Positions 16,695 through 24,634 of a stretch of DNA of 64,000 bases are shown here, one piece after another; positions within the stretch are counted from its first letter, which is position 1, and each line of letters begins with the position of its first letter. The DNA comes from Methanolobus tindarius DSM 2278 (GTDB lineage: Archaea > Halobacteriota > Methanosarcinia > Methanosarcinales > Methanosarcinaceae): the NCBI RefSeq assembly GCF_000504205.1, contig NZ_AZAJ01000001.1, positions 2,950,879-3,014,878 on the forward strand. The letters are read 5' to 3'. The position numbers and the translations under genes were made by a program. The notes beneath the pieces are model-generated. The model was not told where the DNA came from. It did not search any database and saw nothing but the letters and a program-made list of their open reading frames with translations.

Positions 16695-17060
16695 CTATTT
16701 CTCTTCATCACCTGAACAACTGCAACATATATTGCCTTTCATTATTTCCTTCCAGTCGCCAATTACATCATGGGTCCAGCAGTCATCTGCACCTGCAGCT
16801 TCTCTCATGGTGAGTGCAAGTATATATGAAAGCTCCTTTACAGTTGCTCCGGCATCCAGAGCACCCTTGAAATGTTTGAGTACACAGGGTTTTGACCTGG
16901 CTTTAATGGAAAGTGCAAAGCAGAGGAACTGATATGTTTTCTCATCCACTGGTCTGTTTTCAGCGTAAAGTTTGTCAATCTCATCAAGTTTTTCAGTAAA
17001 TTCCGGGAAGAACTCTTCTAGCATCCTCATGGTATGGTCTCCGTATTTCAAAGTTAACAC
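16695..17060 (-). CDS. AhpD/carboxymuconolactone decarboxylase-like protein
   Basis: 121 residues. The AhpD-like core includes ALSIKARSKPCVLKHFKGALDAGAT, given here in parts: KARSKPCVLKH and GALDAGATVKEL. The usual CxxC is reduced to a single cysteine with a histidine four residues later. Family members are alpha-helical oligomers with peroxidase, decarboxylase or disulfide chemistry. The C-terminus carries a CCSC cluster (NICCSCSGDEEK). The substrate is unknown; a role in oxidative or thiol stress is plausible. Confidence 0.8.
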   Translation of the reverse strand: MLTLKYGDHTMRMLEEFFPEFTEKLDEIDKLYAENRPVDEKTYQFLCFALSIKARSKPCVLKHFKGALDAGATVKELSYILALTMREAAGADDCWTHDVIGDWKEIMKGNICCSCSGDEEK

Positions 17061-17183
17061 TGTTAATCCATCACTAATAATCTCATTTCAACGATGGGTA
17101 CTTCAAAATATGTTGAAATAGCTATATAAGTTTAATTATCGATATTTTTTCCGGATGCACAAAAAAGAATAAAAAAGACTCAG

Positions 17184-18107
17184 TTAGATCTGAATCGTAA
17201 AGTACTTCCCAAATACTTTCGGGCTTTTTTCCATCACTGCAACATAAGCCCCAATCAGGATGAAAACGCATCCGATAACCGTGTCGACAATTAATGGTGT
17301 ATGAACGATTGTAATATCAAAAAATATACCACTCACAGGTTCGAGCAGGGCAAGTATGCTTCCTTTCTGTGCTTCTATCTGGGAAATGCCGCTGACATAA
17401 AGAACCGCCGCCAGGGCGGTGTTAATAACACCAAAGAAAATCAGCATTGGCATATTGTCTATGATTACGCTTTCCGGGAAACCGCCTGATAAAGGTATCA
17501 ACAAAATAACTCCAATAAAAGTATACCAGAAAAGCAGGGCAACACTGGAGTAGTCGTCCTTGATTTACCTTATAGTTACTATCTCACTGCCAAACGAAAA
17601 ACCGGAAAGAATACCTGCGGCAATTCCTATAAGGTATCCGCTACCCCCGTAGAGACCCAGATTCAATCCTGCTATAACATTTTCCATGTCAACAATAAAG
17701 AGAAGACCGGTCAGGGAGAGTACTAATGCAACAACACCTTTTCTTGTTATTTTTTCTTTCAATACAATTGGTGAAAGCAGGGTAACATACATAGGTGCTG
17801 TATATAACATCAGAATAGCAACTGAAAAGTTGGTATATTTGATGCAGGTGAAGTACGAAAATATCGTGCATGTATTGATAAATCCGAGAAGTAGAATGCA
17901 TTTTTTCTTCCGGCGCGGTATTATCTGGGATAACTTTCCTGTTAGCATAATGAAGACAAACAGCGAAATTAAACCAAAAAACTGCTTGTAGAATATCATG
18001 GGTCCTGTGGGGACAGCTCTAAGGTAATCCACAAAAACTCCCATAAGTCCGAAAAGAACAGAACCTGTTATAAGTTCAAAATATGCTTTTTCAGAACCCG
18101 GACTCAT
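17184..18107 (-). pseudogene. EamA/DMT family transporter interrupted by an in-frame TAA
   Basis: Two hydrophobic reading frames share the same frame and are separated only by a TAA at 17565-17567, after ...GSEIVTIR; the codons beyond it continue IKDDYSSVALLFWYTF and on through five more membrane segments. Together they give about 307 codons, the normal size of a ten-helix EamA permease (drug/metabolite transporter). The start is likely the ATG at 18107 (MSPGSEKAYF). The cause is a single nonsense change or a sequencing error, not a frameshift. TAA is not the pyrrolysine codon, so readthrough of that kind is excluded. Confidence 0.8.
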
Positions 18108-18200
18108 AGACTGGAAATAGCCATATAGGCTATAAAGCATTTGGTATGGATATACAAACTTATATGTATTTAAACATACAATTGTTAACGGGGTTAACAT

Positions 18201-18569
18201 ATGGCAACATTCGTCCACATAGACATACCAACAGACAATCTTGAAAGATCAAAGAAATTCTATTCTGAGCTTTTTGGATGGACATTTGAAAAACCATTTC
18301 CTGACATGGAATACTACATATTTGCAACCAAGGATCTGGAAGGAAATGAAGGTATTGCAGGAGGCATGGGCAACAGGGAGGAGCCCGGCCAGAGCGTTAC
18401 AAATTTCATAGAAGTTCCATCATTGGATGAATACATAAAGAAAATAAAGGCAGCAGGCGGTAAAGTTTCCGAACCTATGCCTGTTCCGGGAATGGGTTAC
18501 CTTTCAATGTGCGAGGATACCGAGGGGAATGGTTTTGGAATCTGGGAAGGGAATCCTGATGCAAAGTAA
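18201..18569 (+). CDS. VOC (glyoxalase/bleomycin resistance) family protein
   Basis: 122 residues, one VOC module pair of the usual length. It starts MATFVHIDIPTDNLERSKKF with GWTFEKPF, and has EDTEGNGFGIWEG near the end, where the conserved glutamate metal ligand of the fold sits. It follows GGGGTTAACAT as a ribosome binding site. VOC proteins are metal-dependent lyases, dioxygenases or binding proteins; the substrate is unknown. It is divergent from the broken EamA gene. Confidence 0.88.
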   Translation: MATFVHIDIPTDNLERSKKFYSELFGWTFEKPFPDMEYYIFATKDLEGNEGIAGGMGNREEPGQSVTNFIEVPSLDEYIKKIKAAGGKVSEPMPVPGMGYLSMCEDTEGNGFGIWEGNPDAK

Positions 18570-19035
18570 TTAAGAACCGACATCTATAATTTTTTAATTT
18601 ACTAAGCCATTCTTTGTTGCACTTTATTTTTTGTAGCTTTAAGTCCGCAGATTAGAATTCCTAAATTTTCATTTTTATTTTCATTATGCTGCCAGAATGC
18701 TACTGATTCTTTTTATTTTTATTAATCTTGCACACTTGCAATAAAGGTCTGTTTTTTAAATTTTTATATAATATACACAATCAAAACTTGCTAATTTCAG
18801 AAAACCAGACTAAATAAAACCTGTTTGTGATTGGTTCTTTAGTTAATCATAGCTGACGATGCGTTAGAAAATAAGTTATATTGTATTTTGAACGTTAGCT
18901 TTACATAGCAGATTTTACAATCTTAGTAGCCAGCAACAATTTGTATATACAATCTTTATAAATCACAATTAATTCTTTAATGTGGTTTGCACACTTGCAC
19001 TTTATGAGTAAAAAGTTTTAAAAAATGGAGGTTCA
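18570..19035 (+). promoter_or_regulatory. AT-rich intergenic region with promoter of the orphan mtaC-like gene
   Basis: No credible gene. TATA-like boxes occur at about 18763-18772 and at 18956-18964 (TTTATAAAT); the latter predicts a start near 18986 for the corrinoid protein gene. The 13-mer TTGCACACTTGCA occurs at 18728-18740 and again at 18987-18999, close to that predicted start, so it may be a regulator site. GGAGGT at 19027-19032 is the ribosome binding site. Confidence 0.5.
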
Positions 19036-19800
19036 ATGCTAGATATAGACCCTACGGGTATCCTTGTCAGGTATAATGTTAAGTTAGAATCAGAGTTAAC
19101 TCCTGATGAGATAGCAAGAGAACTATTCCCTAGAGATATTCTATTAAGAAATATAGTTGAAGCGGTTTTTGAAGGTGATGAGGACGAGGTTATAGTTACT
19201 CTCAAAGATGCTGTCAAAGAAGGCAAAGATCCGATATCCCTCATCGATGATGCCCTTATGGCAGGTATGGATATAGTATCCCGGTTGTATGAGGATGGCC
19301 ACCTTTTCCTTCCGGATGTTATGATCGCATCCCATGCAATGACCGATGGTATTGAATACTGCAAGCAAATATCCGGTAAAACTCATGAATGGAAGGGAAC
19401 TGTTGTTTCCTATGTTGTGGAAGGCGATATTCATGATATCGGCAAGAAGATTCTGACAGTGCTTTTGAAGTCAAATGGTTATGAAGTAATTGATCTTGGA
19501 AGTGATGTGCCTACTGATGAAGTAATCAGTGCCGTATTGAAATACAATCCTATAATGATAACCGGCACTTCCCTGATGACAACAACCATGTATTCTTTCA
19601 TGGAGGTTAATAACCGTCTCCTTGAAAATGATATCAGAATCCCTCTTGTATGTGGAGGGGGCGCTGTAACCCAGGACTTTGTTATGAATTATGAACTCGG
19701 CATATACTGTGAAGATGCCGCATTGGTGCCTAAAATTGCAGATTCTATTCTCATGAACAAAAGTATAGATGAGCTAAGGGAACAGTTTCATGTACATTGA
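19036..19800 (+). CDS. Orphan MtaC-like corrinoid protein
   Basis: 254 residues, the same length as the mtaC product at 23859 and alignable end to end without evident gaps. The N-terminal helical cap domain is followed by the B12 Rossmann domain with the cobalt-ligating histidine in EGDIHDIGK (H133), MITGTSLMTTTM and a CGGGAV loop. No mtaB lies beside it. Its codon choice is ordinary, without the strong bias of mtaCB, so expression is likely much lower. It may serve as an alternative methyl carrier for a distant MtaB, or in sensing; the next gene is a multi-PAS sensor. Mechanistically it can bind a corrinoid; its role is inference. Confidence 0.92.
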   Translation: MLDIDPTGILVRYNVKLESELTPDEIARELFPRDILLRNIVEAVFEGDEDEVIVTLKDAVKEGKDPISLIDDALMAGMDIVSRLYEDGHLFLPDVMIASHAMTDGIEYCKQISGKTHEWKGTVVSYVVEGDIHDIGKKILTVLLKSNGYEVIDLGSDVPTDEVISAVLKYNPIMITGTSLMTTTMYSFMEVNNRLLENDIRIPLVCGGGAVTQDFVMNYELGIYCEDAALVPKIADSILMNKSIDELREQFHVH

Positions 19801-19834
19801 AACTATTAATGCGTGCTTGTGCAATGAAAAGAGG

Positions 19835-19907
19835 TGGCTCACATCCAAAGATAAATCCCTCTTGTGTAGATTGGATTGAAGGAAGCATAGCATTCAGATG
19901 AGAGCCA
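19835..19907 (+). promoter_or_regulatory. Structured leader element carrying an 18-nt box shared with mtaCB
   Basis: An outer stem pairs 19835-19845 with 19897-19907 (six pairs, an A-A mismatch, four pairs). The loop holds TTGTGTAGATTGGATTGA (19862-19879), found again at 23790-23807. An alternative pairing links ATCCAA (19843-19848) with TTGGAT (19871-19876) and competes with the outer stem. It lies between the orphan mtaC and the sensor, so it could act on either transcript. Confidence 0.5.
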
Positions 19908-20066
19908 ATTATTAATCTGCATCTTCCATGTATTTAATATCTCCTTTTTTCCGATCTTTAAATGGAATATATGAAAGGAGCCTTTGCATATGAATATAAC
20001 AAACGTTTCTGCTAACTTTATATCTGTAAATCAAATACAAACACACATAATGGCGTAAGAGAATTA

Positions 20067-23000
20067 TTGGCAAGGCGCGGGGGTCATATCATCAGCTCTG
20101 AAAAAATACAGGAAAAGAAGTATTCTTTACTGAATGGGAATACCAACTGCCGGATGTCTGACGCAGTTATCTCTTTTCTCTGGAAAGGTGATGATAAAAA
20201 GCATGTTATTTCAGTTTCTGAAAACATCTCCCTTTTAGGATATCATCCCGATGAATTCATTTCTGGAAAAATCATTTTTGAGGATATTGTTTATCCTTCA
20301 GATATTGAAGCTATAAGGCAAAGCTATTCTCAGTATATTAAAGATGAGAATAATCCATTTTTCATTGCAGATTATAGATTGAGATCAATTGATGGTAAAA
20401 TCTGTGAAGTTAGCGAAAGAACCGTTAAGATTTCCAGGGACGATCTTAGTCTTTATCATGGCATAATATCGGTGAAAAGAAGTTTTGAGTTTGATACTGA
20501 CAAAGAGAAGAGCTATTGCAAAAGTATAGTTGATGGTATACAGAGCCCGCTTTTAATTCTTGATAATACGTTTCATGTTTTTTCCGCTAATAGGTATTTT
20601 TATGAACTTTTTAAGTTAAAACCTGAAAACACTGAAGGAAAACATTTTTTAAATTTACATAATGCTAACAAGGAAGAGCTGGGTTCATTTTTTGATCGGG
20701 TTTTGCAGGATGAGTATTTCTTCGATTCTGTTGAAGTAGGATGCACCATAGATGGTCTTGGGGAAAGGACAATGAGGCTTTCTGCCCGTCCACTTGATAC
20801 CGGTATGGACAGAAAGAAGTTGATTCTGGTTTCAATAGAAGATATAACTTCCCAGAAAATAGCTGAAGCAAAACTCAGGGCATCGGAAGAAAAGTATTCT
20901 AATCTTGTAGAAAAGGGAAATGATGGTATCCTTATAGTAGACAGGAAAGGGACACTTAGTTTTGCAAACTCCAAATTCTCCCAGATGATAGAAATCAAAG
21001 AACAAGAACTTTCAGATAGGAACCTTCTGGATTTTGTTCCTTTTGATTATCATCGTATGATAGGTATTCGCCTCAAGAAAGTCCTCAAGGACATGCGTAG
21101 TATAAGACGCAATGATGAGGTTGAGTTTATCAAAGCTGAAGGTGGAACTTTTTCCGCTGAAATAAGTCTGTCCTATATATTACATGAACACAAGCCTTCT
21201 GTGATGGTGACTGTCAGGGATATCTCTGAAAGAAAACGTGCAGAAGCTGAGCTTAAGGCATCTGAAGAAAAATATTCTACTCTTGTTGAGAAAGGAAATG
21301 ACGGAATATTAATTCTCCATGATCTGTCTTTCAAGTTTGCAAATTCCAAGTTTTCCGAACTTACAGGTTATTCACGGGAAGAGTTATTTGATAGGAGTTT
21401 CACAGATCTTGTTCCGGTAGAATACAGGCGCATGATAGGAAAGCGCATTAAAAAAGTAATGAAGGATAAACATAGCATTCGCAGAAATGACGAACTTGAA
21501 TTCCTGACAAAGAACCATGATCTTTTCCCGGCAGAAATAAGTCTGGCTTATATTTTACATGAGGAGAAGCCCTCTGTAATGATGACTGTCAGGGATATAT
21601 CTGAAAGAAAACAGGCTGAGTTTGAACTCAAAGCTTCGGAAAAGAAATATTCCTCTCTTGTAGAAGAAGGTAATGACGGTATCATTATTGTCCAGAATGG
21701 TATACTTATTTTTGCCAACATAAAGTTCTGTGAAATAACTGGTTTTTCCAGAACTGAAATACTTCGCAGGCCGTTTGAAGATTTTCTGTCTATAGAATAT
21801 AAGCGGCTTGTTATGAACAAATTCAGGAAAAGTCTTGAGAAAAAGAAGTCCTCACTGAAATATGAGATTGAGCTGGTATCAAAAGAAGGAGGCAACACTC
21901 CTGCTGAAATCAACTCTTCAATTATTGATCACGAAGGTGCACCAGCTATAATGGCAATTATCAGGGACATAACCGATCAGAAAGAAAAAGAAAGAGAACT
22001 CCTTGAACTCATAGAGGTGCAGAAAGTTCTTGAAACCGTAATTAAGAGCAGTCCTGCGGTTGTCTTTTTCTGGAAACCTGATGAGGACTGGAAAGTTGAA
22101 TTCGTTTCTGAGAACATATCCCAATTTGGATATCAGGCAGACGACCTGATGTCAGGCAAGATCCTTTATGGCGATATCATCCATCCATCTGATGTGGAAA
22201 GACTCACCATGGAATATGATATCTTTTCCGGTGAGGAGAACCTTTCATTTGAGTATCGCATACTTACAAAAGCAGGTGAGGTACGCTGGGTTGATGAGAG
22301 ATCTGTTCTTAAACGTGATGCTGAAGGTAAGCTCCAGTACATTCAGGGTATTATTGTAGATATTACCGAGCGGAAGAATGTGAAGAACTTTATGCAGATA
22401 GGCAATGACGTAGGTATGCTTTTCAGTCCGCTTGGTGATGTAGGGGATATGTTTTCCCAGCTTGTGGAATTCACCACCCAGATGGATAATCTGGACTGTG
22501 GTGCTCTCTATCTTGTAGATGGGCAGACAGGTGATATGAATATTGTTGCCCACTCAGGTCTTTCATCTGATTTTGTTAAAAGTGCAAGACATTATGGCGG
22601 CAAATCTATCCATGCACGTCTTTTGAAGACAGAATATCCGCTTTACACCCGGTATTATGAGCTGACATCCATGATCCCCGGTGAGAAACTGAGTTATGAG
22701 GGACTTGAAGCAACTGCTTTGATACCTATAAGATATGGGATGGAGCTTGTGGCAATATTAATGTTGTCATCACATAGCGTTTATTCTGTTCCTTTTGAAG
22801 TAAGGGATTCTCTTGAGACGGTGGCATCCCAGATAGGTCCTGTAATTGGGCGCATGCGTGAACAGGCAGATGTCCAGAAAAATATCAGGAATCTTCAGGT
22901 TATTTTTGATGCCATGGAGGACATGGTTTTCATGCTTGATGCTGATGGTTGTCTCCTCTATGCAAATCCACATACTTTCAATAGGCTTGGTTACTCTGAA

Positions 23001-23219
23001 CATGATCTTATAGGAATGAGTCTTATTAATCTCTATCCTCAGAATGAGCTTATTGAAGCTGCAACAGAAATAAAATCTATATTGGAAGGCAGGGCAAAGA
23101 TCTGCACGATTCCTTTTGAGTCTGTTTTCGGAGAACTTGTATCAGTTGAGATGCATTGTTCAATGGGGCAACTGGATGATAATCCAATAACGATATGCGT
23201 CTCCCGCGAAAGGGTATAA
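20067..23219 (+). CDS. Multi-PAS/GAF sensor protein without a kinase domain
   Basis: About 1050 residues from a TTG at 20067; no good ribosome binding site is seen, and the first ATG (20154) would remove 29 residues. Seven PAS domains are visible in order, with a GAF domain between the sixth and seventh. Domains three to five are a near-tandem set, each starting EKYS-LVEKGNDGI or similar. The GAF domain starts near MQIGNDVGMLF. The protein ends after the last PAS domain, with no HisKA, ATPase, receiver or HTH. No transmembrane segment is present. It could sense redox state or a ligand (haem-binding PAS/GAF sensors are known in Methanosarcina methyl-sulfide regulation) and signal by protein contact. 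It sits between two MtaC genes. Confidence 0.85.
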   Translation: MARRGGHIISSEKIQEKKYSLLNGNTNCRMSDAVISFLWKGDDKKHVISVSENISLLGYHPDEFISGKIIFEDIVYPSDIEAIRQSYSQYIKDENNPFFIADYRLRSIDGKICEVSERTVKISRDDLSLYHGIISVKRSFEFDTDKEKSYCKSIVDGIQSPLLILDNTFHVFSANRYFYELFKLKPENTEGKHFLNLHNANKEELGSFFDRVLQDEYFFDSVEVGCTIDGLGERTMRLSARPLDTGMDRKKLILVSIEDITSQKIAEAKLRASEEKYSNLVEKGNDGILIVDRKGTLSFANSKFSQMIEIKEQELSDRNLLDFVPFDYHRMIGIRLKKVLKDMRSIRRNDEVEFIKAEGGTFSAEISLSYILHEHKPSVMVTVRDISERKRAEAELKASEEKYSTLVEKGNDGILILHDLSFKFANSKFSELTGYSREELFDRSFTDLVPVEYRRMIGKRIKKVMKDKHSIRRNDELEFLTKNHDLFPAEISLAYILHEEKPSVMMTVRDISERKQAEFELKASEKKYSSLVEEGNDGIIIVQNGILIFANIKFCEITGFSRTEILRRPFEDFLSIEYKRLVMNKFRKSLEKKKSSLKYEIELVSKEGGNTPAEINSSIIDHEGAPAIMAIIRDITDQKEKERELLELIEVQKVLETVIKSSPAVVFFWKPDEDWKVEFVSENISQFGYQADDLMSGKILYGDIIHPSDVERLTMEYDIFSGEENLSFEYRILTKAGEVRWVDERSVLKRDAEGKLQYIQGIIVDITERKNVKNFMQIGNDVGMLFSPLGDVGDMFSQLVEFTTQMDNLDCGALYLVDGQTGDMNIVAHSGLSSDFVKSARHYGGKSIHARLLKTEYPLYTRYYELTSMIPGEKLSYEGLEATALIPIRYGMELVAILMLSSHSVYSVPFEVRDSLETVASQIGPVIGRMREQADVQKNIRNLQVIFDAMEDMVFMLDADGCLLYANPHTFNRLGYSEHDLIGMSLINLYPQNELIEAATEIKSILEGRAKICTIPFESVFGELVSVEMHCSMGQLDDNPITICVSRERV

Positions 23220-23740
23220 TATAATCCTTTTGGTTGATTTTTCTTTTTTTTCCGGATCTAGCATTTAATATCAACGATACTATATAATTTGATGATTATA
23301 TAACTCGCAAAATTCATTTTCATTCATATTCTTTTCTAAAACCCGAATTTTTCATGTTACTTTGGTAAATTCATTGTTTTCAGCTATAAATATGGCATAT
23401 TGCTTCTATATAAACGCATTGGTTATTCTGGAGTTATTAAAACAAATAAAATTGTCTGCAAATATAAATCAATAGCATTAGGGTTTGTTAATTATGTGTT
23501 TTCTTTGTGTTTGCCTAAAGCATATTATTTAGTATACATTCCTTTTTATATGTGTTTCCTCTGTTTAGTTTTAAGCTCATCATACTTAAACATTAACCTA
23601 TAATTTGTAGCTGAAGATGTACAAAAAAACAGTTTTAGCTAGTAAACAGCATCAATAGGTCATATATGTTTTATATATTAAATTAGGATTATGAATCCTG
23701 AATAGTTATCTTTTTATAATGGTATCTTCTCGAAGGAACC
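23220..23740 (+). promoter_or_regulatory. Long AT-rich upstream region of mtaCB
   Basis: No supported gene; a 67-codon frame at 23400-23603 lacks a ribosome binding site and looks like chance. A second TATA-like box TTTTATATAT lies near 23669-23678, and a 6-bp inverted repeat AGGATT-ATG-AATCCT occupies 23685-23699, about 50 bp before the main TATA box. This palindrome is a candidate regulator site. Methanosarcina mtaCB operons are known for long leaders and dedicated regulators. Confidence 0.45.
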
Positions 23741-23858
23741 TTTATATAACATAAAAAAAGTGCATGATTTGAGGTTCGGAAGAACCTTTTTGTGTAGATT
23801 GGATTGAGCTTGACCCAAGCTCAATAAACTAGACTATCCAAATTGAAGGAGGTATAGA
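23741..23858 (+). promoter_or_regulatory. mtaCB promoter and structured leader
   Basis: TTTATATAA at 23741-23749 predicts a start near 23770. The leader then opens with hairpin AGGTTC-GGAA-GAACCT (23772-23787) followed by five T, a terminator-like or 5'-protective element. Next is the shared box TTGTGTAGATTGGATTGA (23790-23807), then a 10-bp hairpin with loop ACC (23803-23825) and CCAA (23838-23841) able to close an outer stem with TTGG (23799-23802). GGAGGT precedes the mtaC ATG by five bases. Confidence 0.65.
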
Positions 23859-24623
23859 ATGTTAATAGTAGACAAAGAAGGTATCCTTATCAGATACAAC
23901 GTTAAAATGGAAAAATCAATGACCCCTGAAGAGGCGGCAGCAGAACTCTATCCAAAAGAGGAGTTATACAAGCCAATTGCAGAAGCAATCTTTGAGGGTG
24001 AAGAAGATGATGTTATCGAAGGTCTCGAGGCAGCTATCGCAGCAGGCAAGGACCCAATCGCACTCATCGACGATGCACTTATGGTAGGTATGAAGGTAGT
24101 AACAGACCTTTACGACCAGGGTGTAATCTTCCTTCCAAACGTAATGATGTCCGCAGATGCAATGCTCGAAGGTATCGAGTTCTGTAAGGGCCAGTCCAAC
24201 GAAGCACCTGTCCAGAAGGGCAAGGTTGTCTGTATGGTCGCAGAAGGTGACGTACACGACATCGGAAAGTCAATCGTAGCAGCACTCCTCAGAGCAAACG
24301 GCTATGAAGTTATCGACCTCGGAAGAGATGTACCATCCGCAGAAGCACTTGCAGCTGTAAAGGAACACGAGCCAATCATGATGACCGGAACTGCACTCAT
24401 GACAACAACCATGTACGCATTCAAGGAAGTCAACGACCTTCTCGTCGAGAGCGGAATCACAATGCCATTCGCATGTGGTGGCGGAGCAGTAAACCAGGAC
24501 TTCGTATCCACCTACTCACTCGGTGTATACGGTGAAGAAGCAGCAGATGCACCAAAGATGGCAGACGCTATCCTTGCAGGCGCAGACATTGCAGCACTCA
24601 GAGAGAAATTCCACAACCACTAA
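23859..24623 (+). CDS. mtaC: Methanol-specific corrinoid protein
   Basis: 254 residues. The helical cap domain (about 1-120) and the B12-binding domain carry the lower axial ligand histidine in EGDVHDIGKS (H133), GRDVPSAEAL, MMTGTALMTTTMYAF and CGGGAVNQDF. MtaC holds the corrinoid that MtaB methylates with methanol and from which MtaA takes the methyl group. Codons are heavily biased to C-ending and preferred forms (GAC, AAC, AAG, CTC), as expected for one of the most abundant proteins in a methanol-grown cell. The mtaB gene follows after 11 bp, so the two are co-transcribed. Confidence 0.97.
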   Translation: MLIVDKEGILIRYNVKMEKSMTPEEAAAELYPKEELYKPIAEAIFEGEEDDVIEGLEAAIAAGKDPIALIDDALMVGMKVVTDLYDQGVIFLPNVMMSADAMLEGIEFCKGQSNEAPVQKGKVVCMVAEGDVHDIGKSIVAALLRANGYEVIDLGRDVPSAEALAAVKEHEPIMMTGTALMTTTMYAFKEVNDLLVESGITMPFACGGGAVNQDFVSTYSLGVYGEEAADAPKMADAILAGADIAALREKFHNH

Positions 24624-24634
24624 GGTGATTAAAA

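Noticed and set aside
17504-17567. Frameshift in the EamA gene
   Set aside because: The two halves are in the same frame; only a TAA separates them.
19835-19907. Cobalamin riboswitch ahead of corrinoid or sensor genes
   Set aside because: No B12-box-like sequence or the expected multi-stem architecture is visible; the element looks different.
23400-23603. 67-codon frame upstream of mtaC
   Set aside because: No ribosome binding site, low-complexity AT-driven composition, and it lies in the mtaCB upstream region.
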